A stretch of 64,000 bases of DNA, from assembly GCF_002240225.1 (NCBI RefSeq), contig NZ_CP022584.1, positions 2,439,001 through 2,503,000 of the forward strand, written 5' to 3'. This document shows positions 62,096 through 64,000 of this stretch, piece after piece. Positions within the stretch are counted from its first letter, which is position 1. Every line of letters begins with the position of its first letter. The position numbers were made by a program, and so were the translations under genes. Below the pieces are notes generated by a model. The model did no database searches and had not been told where the DNA came from. It was given only the letters and a program-made list of their open reading frames with translations. Origin of the DNA: Paenibacillus physcomitrellae. GTDB taxonomy: Bacteria > Bacillota > Bacilli > Paenibacillales > Paenibacillaceae.

Positions 62096-63096
62096 ACATT
62101 AGGCCTTAACCTTAGTTAAAGGCTTATATACTAACTTCGATTTCGTTGTTTTTTCATTTAACTTATCTCGTTAGCGACAAGAATGATCTTACCATACCAA
62201 GTTAATTAGAGTCAAGCATTTCTCCAAAAAAAATTAAAAAAGTTTTTTTGCATGTATTTATCCCTTTATTTAAGGGCCTTAAATGGATAAATTATTGACT
62301 GTCTGCTTAGCGAACCTGCGTTCAATTCTGGAGTTCTATCATCTGTATAAAGTCTGACCATCCTCTCTGTTTAGGACGTTTCAGTAAAGCGTGATCTCTA
62401 CTCCGCAATCGTTCTAAGATCGTGCAGATGGCTTTGAGGCTGCATTCTACTTCTTTAAGACGCATTCTACTTCCTTGAGACTGCATTTTACTGCTTTGAC
62501 ACTGCACTCCTCCAGCTGCCTCTTACAGCCCGTTTAAAGATCTGCAGATACATAACCTCCCCCCTTTAAAGAGTGCTGCAGCCTTACGCAAGGTTCAAAT
62601 CTCCACAGCGCTACATTTCTTTAGAGAAGGAGATTCTTTGATGGGTGGGATTCTTTAGCAAACAGAGATACTTTAGCGACAAAGATACTGACCTCTATGG
62701 ATTCCTCCTGCCTTGTTGGCTCCAGTAAGCCCTGGCTTGGCCTGTGAGCCTTTCAGCCGTTCCTCTCTTCCATCCTTCCTTCTTCCCTCTTCCGAGCCAA
62801 ATCAGCTTATATTGAAGGCTACAGGGCCTTTAACTAAAGTTATATCCGTCTCCAATTACAACTAACAATACAAATAACTACACAAACAATAACGTTGCCT
62901 TTCGTGGCCTATATCATCATGTCCTAACTAATTGTTTTCGACTGCCTGGATTTTGGGAACCAGGGTCATGTTCTAGCTTCTTTTATTAATAAAAAAAACA
63001 CTCTCCGTTACCGGAAAGCGGTCAGTAAATAAAAAAACTCAAATAAAAAAACATCTTCTTCGCTTCTAGCGAGAACATGTTTCGATGAAATAAAAG
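62096..63096. other. 1-kb spacer between tRNA clusters
   Basis: No convincing gene. Contains a hairpin GCCTTAAC/GTTAAAGGC (about 62103-62123), a degenerate 20-21-bp tandem repeat (62432-62513), another loose repeat of GATTCTTT/GATACTTT (about 62630-62690), and otherwise AT-rich sequence. A 61-codon minus-strand frame over the tandem repeat has no good start and is not called. Confidence 0.6.
62432..62513. repeat. Degenerate 20-21-bp tandem repeat
   Basis: Four units beginning at 62432, 62453, 62473 and 62494, each like CTTTGAGACTGCATTCTACTT with 3-7 differences. Confidence 0.7.
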
Positions 63097-63169
63097 TGAG
63101 CCATGAAGGACTCGAACCTTCGACACCCTGATTAAAAGTCAGGTGCTCTACCAACTGAGCTAATGGCTC
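63097..63169 (-). tRNA. tRNA-Lys (TTT)
   Basis: Anticodon loop CTTTTAA within CCTGA/TCAGG stem. 73 nt; unlike its neighbours no CCA is encoded (CTT follows the discriminator A). Confidence 0.93.
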
Positions 63170-63174
63170 GTAAA

Positions 63175-63249
63175 TGGCTGGGGATATAGGATTCGAACCT
63201 ATGCATGACGGAGTCAAAGTCCGTTGCCTTACCGCTTGGCTAATCCCCA
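63175..63249 (-). tRNA. tRNA-Gln (TTG)
   Basis: Anticodon loop CTTTGAC within ACGGA/TCCGT stem. 75 nt with CCA. Confidence 0.95.
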
Positions 63250-63290
63250 ACATTAAAGCTATGTAACTTGTCCAATTATTATTAAAAATA

Positions 63291-63366
63291 TGGTGGAGGC
63301 TGAGGGGATCGAACCCCCGACCCTCTGCTTGTAAGGCAGATGCTCTCCCAGCTGAGCTAAGCCTCC
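63291..63366 (-). tRNA. tRNA-Val (TAC)
   Basis: Anticodon loop CTTACAA within TCTGC/GCAGA stem. 76 nt with CCA. Confidence 0.95.
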
Positions 63367-63373
63367 GAAAATA

Positions 63374-63448
63374 TGGTGACCCGTAGGGGATTCGAACCCC
63401 TGTTACCTCCGTGAAAGGGAGGTGTCTTAACCCCTTGACCAACGGGCC
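63374..63448 (-). tRNA. tRNA-Glu (TTC)
   Basis: Anticodon loop CTTTCAC within CCTCC/GGAGG stem. 75 nt with CCA. Confidence 0.95.
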
Positions 63449-63461
63449 TTGTAAAATTGAA

Positions 63462-63537
63462 TGGAGCTCTCAACCGGGATCGAACCGGTGACCTCATCCT
63501 TACCATGGATGCACTCTACCTACTGAGCTATGAGAGC
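63462..63537 (-). tRNA. tRNA-Thr (GGT)
   Basis: Anticodon loop ATGGTAA within CATCC/GGATG stem. 76 nt with CCA. Confidence 0.95.
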
Positions 63538-63540
63538 ATA

Positions 63541-63616
63541 TGGCTCCCCGAACAGGACTCGAACCTGTGACAACTCGATTAACAGTCGAGTGCTCTACCA
63601 ACTGAGCTATCAGGGA
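63541..63616 (-). tRNA. tRNA-Asn (GTT)
   Basis: Anticodon loop CTGTTAA within CTCGA/TCGAG stem. 76 nt with CCA. First tRNA after 5S rRNA. Confidence 0.95.
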
Positions 63617-63632
63617 ATATGTAATAAGTTTC

Positions 63633-63749
63633 GCTTGGCGGCGTCCTACTCTCCCAGGACCCTGCGGTCCAAGTACCATCGGCGCTGGAGGGCTTAACGG
63701 TCGTGTTCGGGATGGGTACGTGTGGAACCCCTCCGCCATCGCCACCAAA
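63633..63749 (-). rRNA. rrf: 5S ribosomal RNA
   Basis: 117 nt with the conserved TTTGGTGGCGATGGCGGAGG start, CCCATCCCGAACACG core and GAGAGTAGGACGCCGCC end. Confidence 0.95.
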
Positions 63750-63813
63750 CGATTCAAGTGTTTGATCACTTGAAAACTGGATACGAAACAATCAATTGCG
63801 ATTAGATCTATTT

Positions 63814-64000
63814 GGATAAGCCCTCGACCGATTAGTACTGGTCAGCTCCATGCATTGCTGCACTTCCACCCCCAGCCTATCTACCTCGTCGTCTTCAAGG
63901 GGTCTTACTAGTTGGGAAATCTCATCTTGAGGGGGGCTTCACGCTTAGATGCTTTCAGCGCTTATCCCTTCCGCACTTAGCTACCCAGCTGTGCTCCTGG
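63814..64000 (-). rRNA. rrl: 23S ribosomal RNA, 3' end
   Basis: The minus strand ends with GAGCTGACCAGTACTAATCG followed by GTCGAGGGCTTATCC, the usual 23S 3' terminus. The gene continues beyond the right edge. Confidence 0.95.

Noticed and set aside
62322..62507. 61-codon minus-strand frame in the tRNA spacer
   Set aside because: It reads through the degenerate tandem repeat and its start is a GTG directly abutting GGAGGA; too weak to call.
61650..63791. Several short frames over tRNA and 5S genes
   Set aside because: They translate tRNA/rRNA sequence and have no independent support.

Overview
The window reads as low-to-mid GC Bacillota chromosome, most likely a Paenibacillus-type organism. 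The basis is strong AAGGAGG-type ribosome binding sites, SigA-type promoters, CcpA-type cre sites, a SigW/RsiW pair, a cdaA-cdaR-glmM-glmS cluster with a glmS ribozyme, two copper-amine-oxidase-N-like stalk-domain proteins, and tRNA genes with encoded CCA ends trailing an rRNA operon. The species assignment is inference. I see no insertion sequence, prophage, CRISPR array or clear genomic island.

Left part (1-7.6 kb): the 3' part of a PAS sensor histidine kinase, a decayed azoreductase, a secreted stalk-domain protein, a propeller-like lipoprotein, and an OmpR-type two-component system. The promoters of the two exported-protein genes are copies of one 56-bp module with TTGTA direct repeats at 11-bp spacing, so I infer that they are targets of the neighbouring response regulator. 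At 7.7-13.4 kb lies a complete ribose operon (rbsRKDACB), transcribed leftwards from a promoter whose LacI-type operator sits on the start site.

Middle part (13.6-50 kb): a long series of small regulator-plus-enzyme modules. These are a CadC-like repressor and heavy-metal ATPase; TetR and SDR; RelP-type alarmone synthetase; AraC; acetyltransferases; FMN reductase; TetR and alpha/beta hydrolase; a CcpA-marked sugar ABC transporter without its ATPase; LysR, cysteine hydrolase and MFS; a xylo-oligosaccharide module (GPH transporter, GH43 xylosidase, ROK repressor); ArsR with aldo/keto reductase and SRPBCC protein; a MetE-like protein; MarR with quinone-reductase-like protein; TetR with NmrA-like protein; an alditol-oxidase-like flavoprotein; and ArsR with another zinc-less dehydrogenase. 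In many modules the palindromic operators can be read directly in the promoters. Three pseudogenes (azoreductase, a DUF4181-like membrane protein, a stalk-domain protein) show decay in accessory genes.

Right part (50-64 kb): core genes, all leftward. sigW and rsiW (with a perfect TGAAAC-N16-CGTA ECF promoter between them), cdaA-cdaR-glmM (c-di-AMP synthesis and amino-sugar metabolism), then glmS behind its self-cleaving ribozyme. Upstream of these are ppc and two tRNA clusters (Leu-Gly-Arg-Pro-Gly and Asn-Thr-Glu-Val-Gln-Lys) downstream of 5S rRNA and the 3' end of 23S rRNA. I did not find a convincing wholly new system. The most informative observations are regulatory: the duplicated two-component promoter module, a probably leaderless ArsR mRNA with repeated operators, a CadC homologue with Cys replaced by His, and the internal ECF promoter of rsiW.
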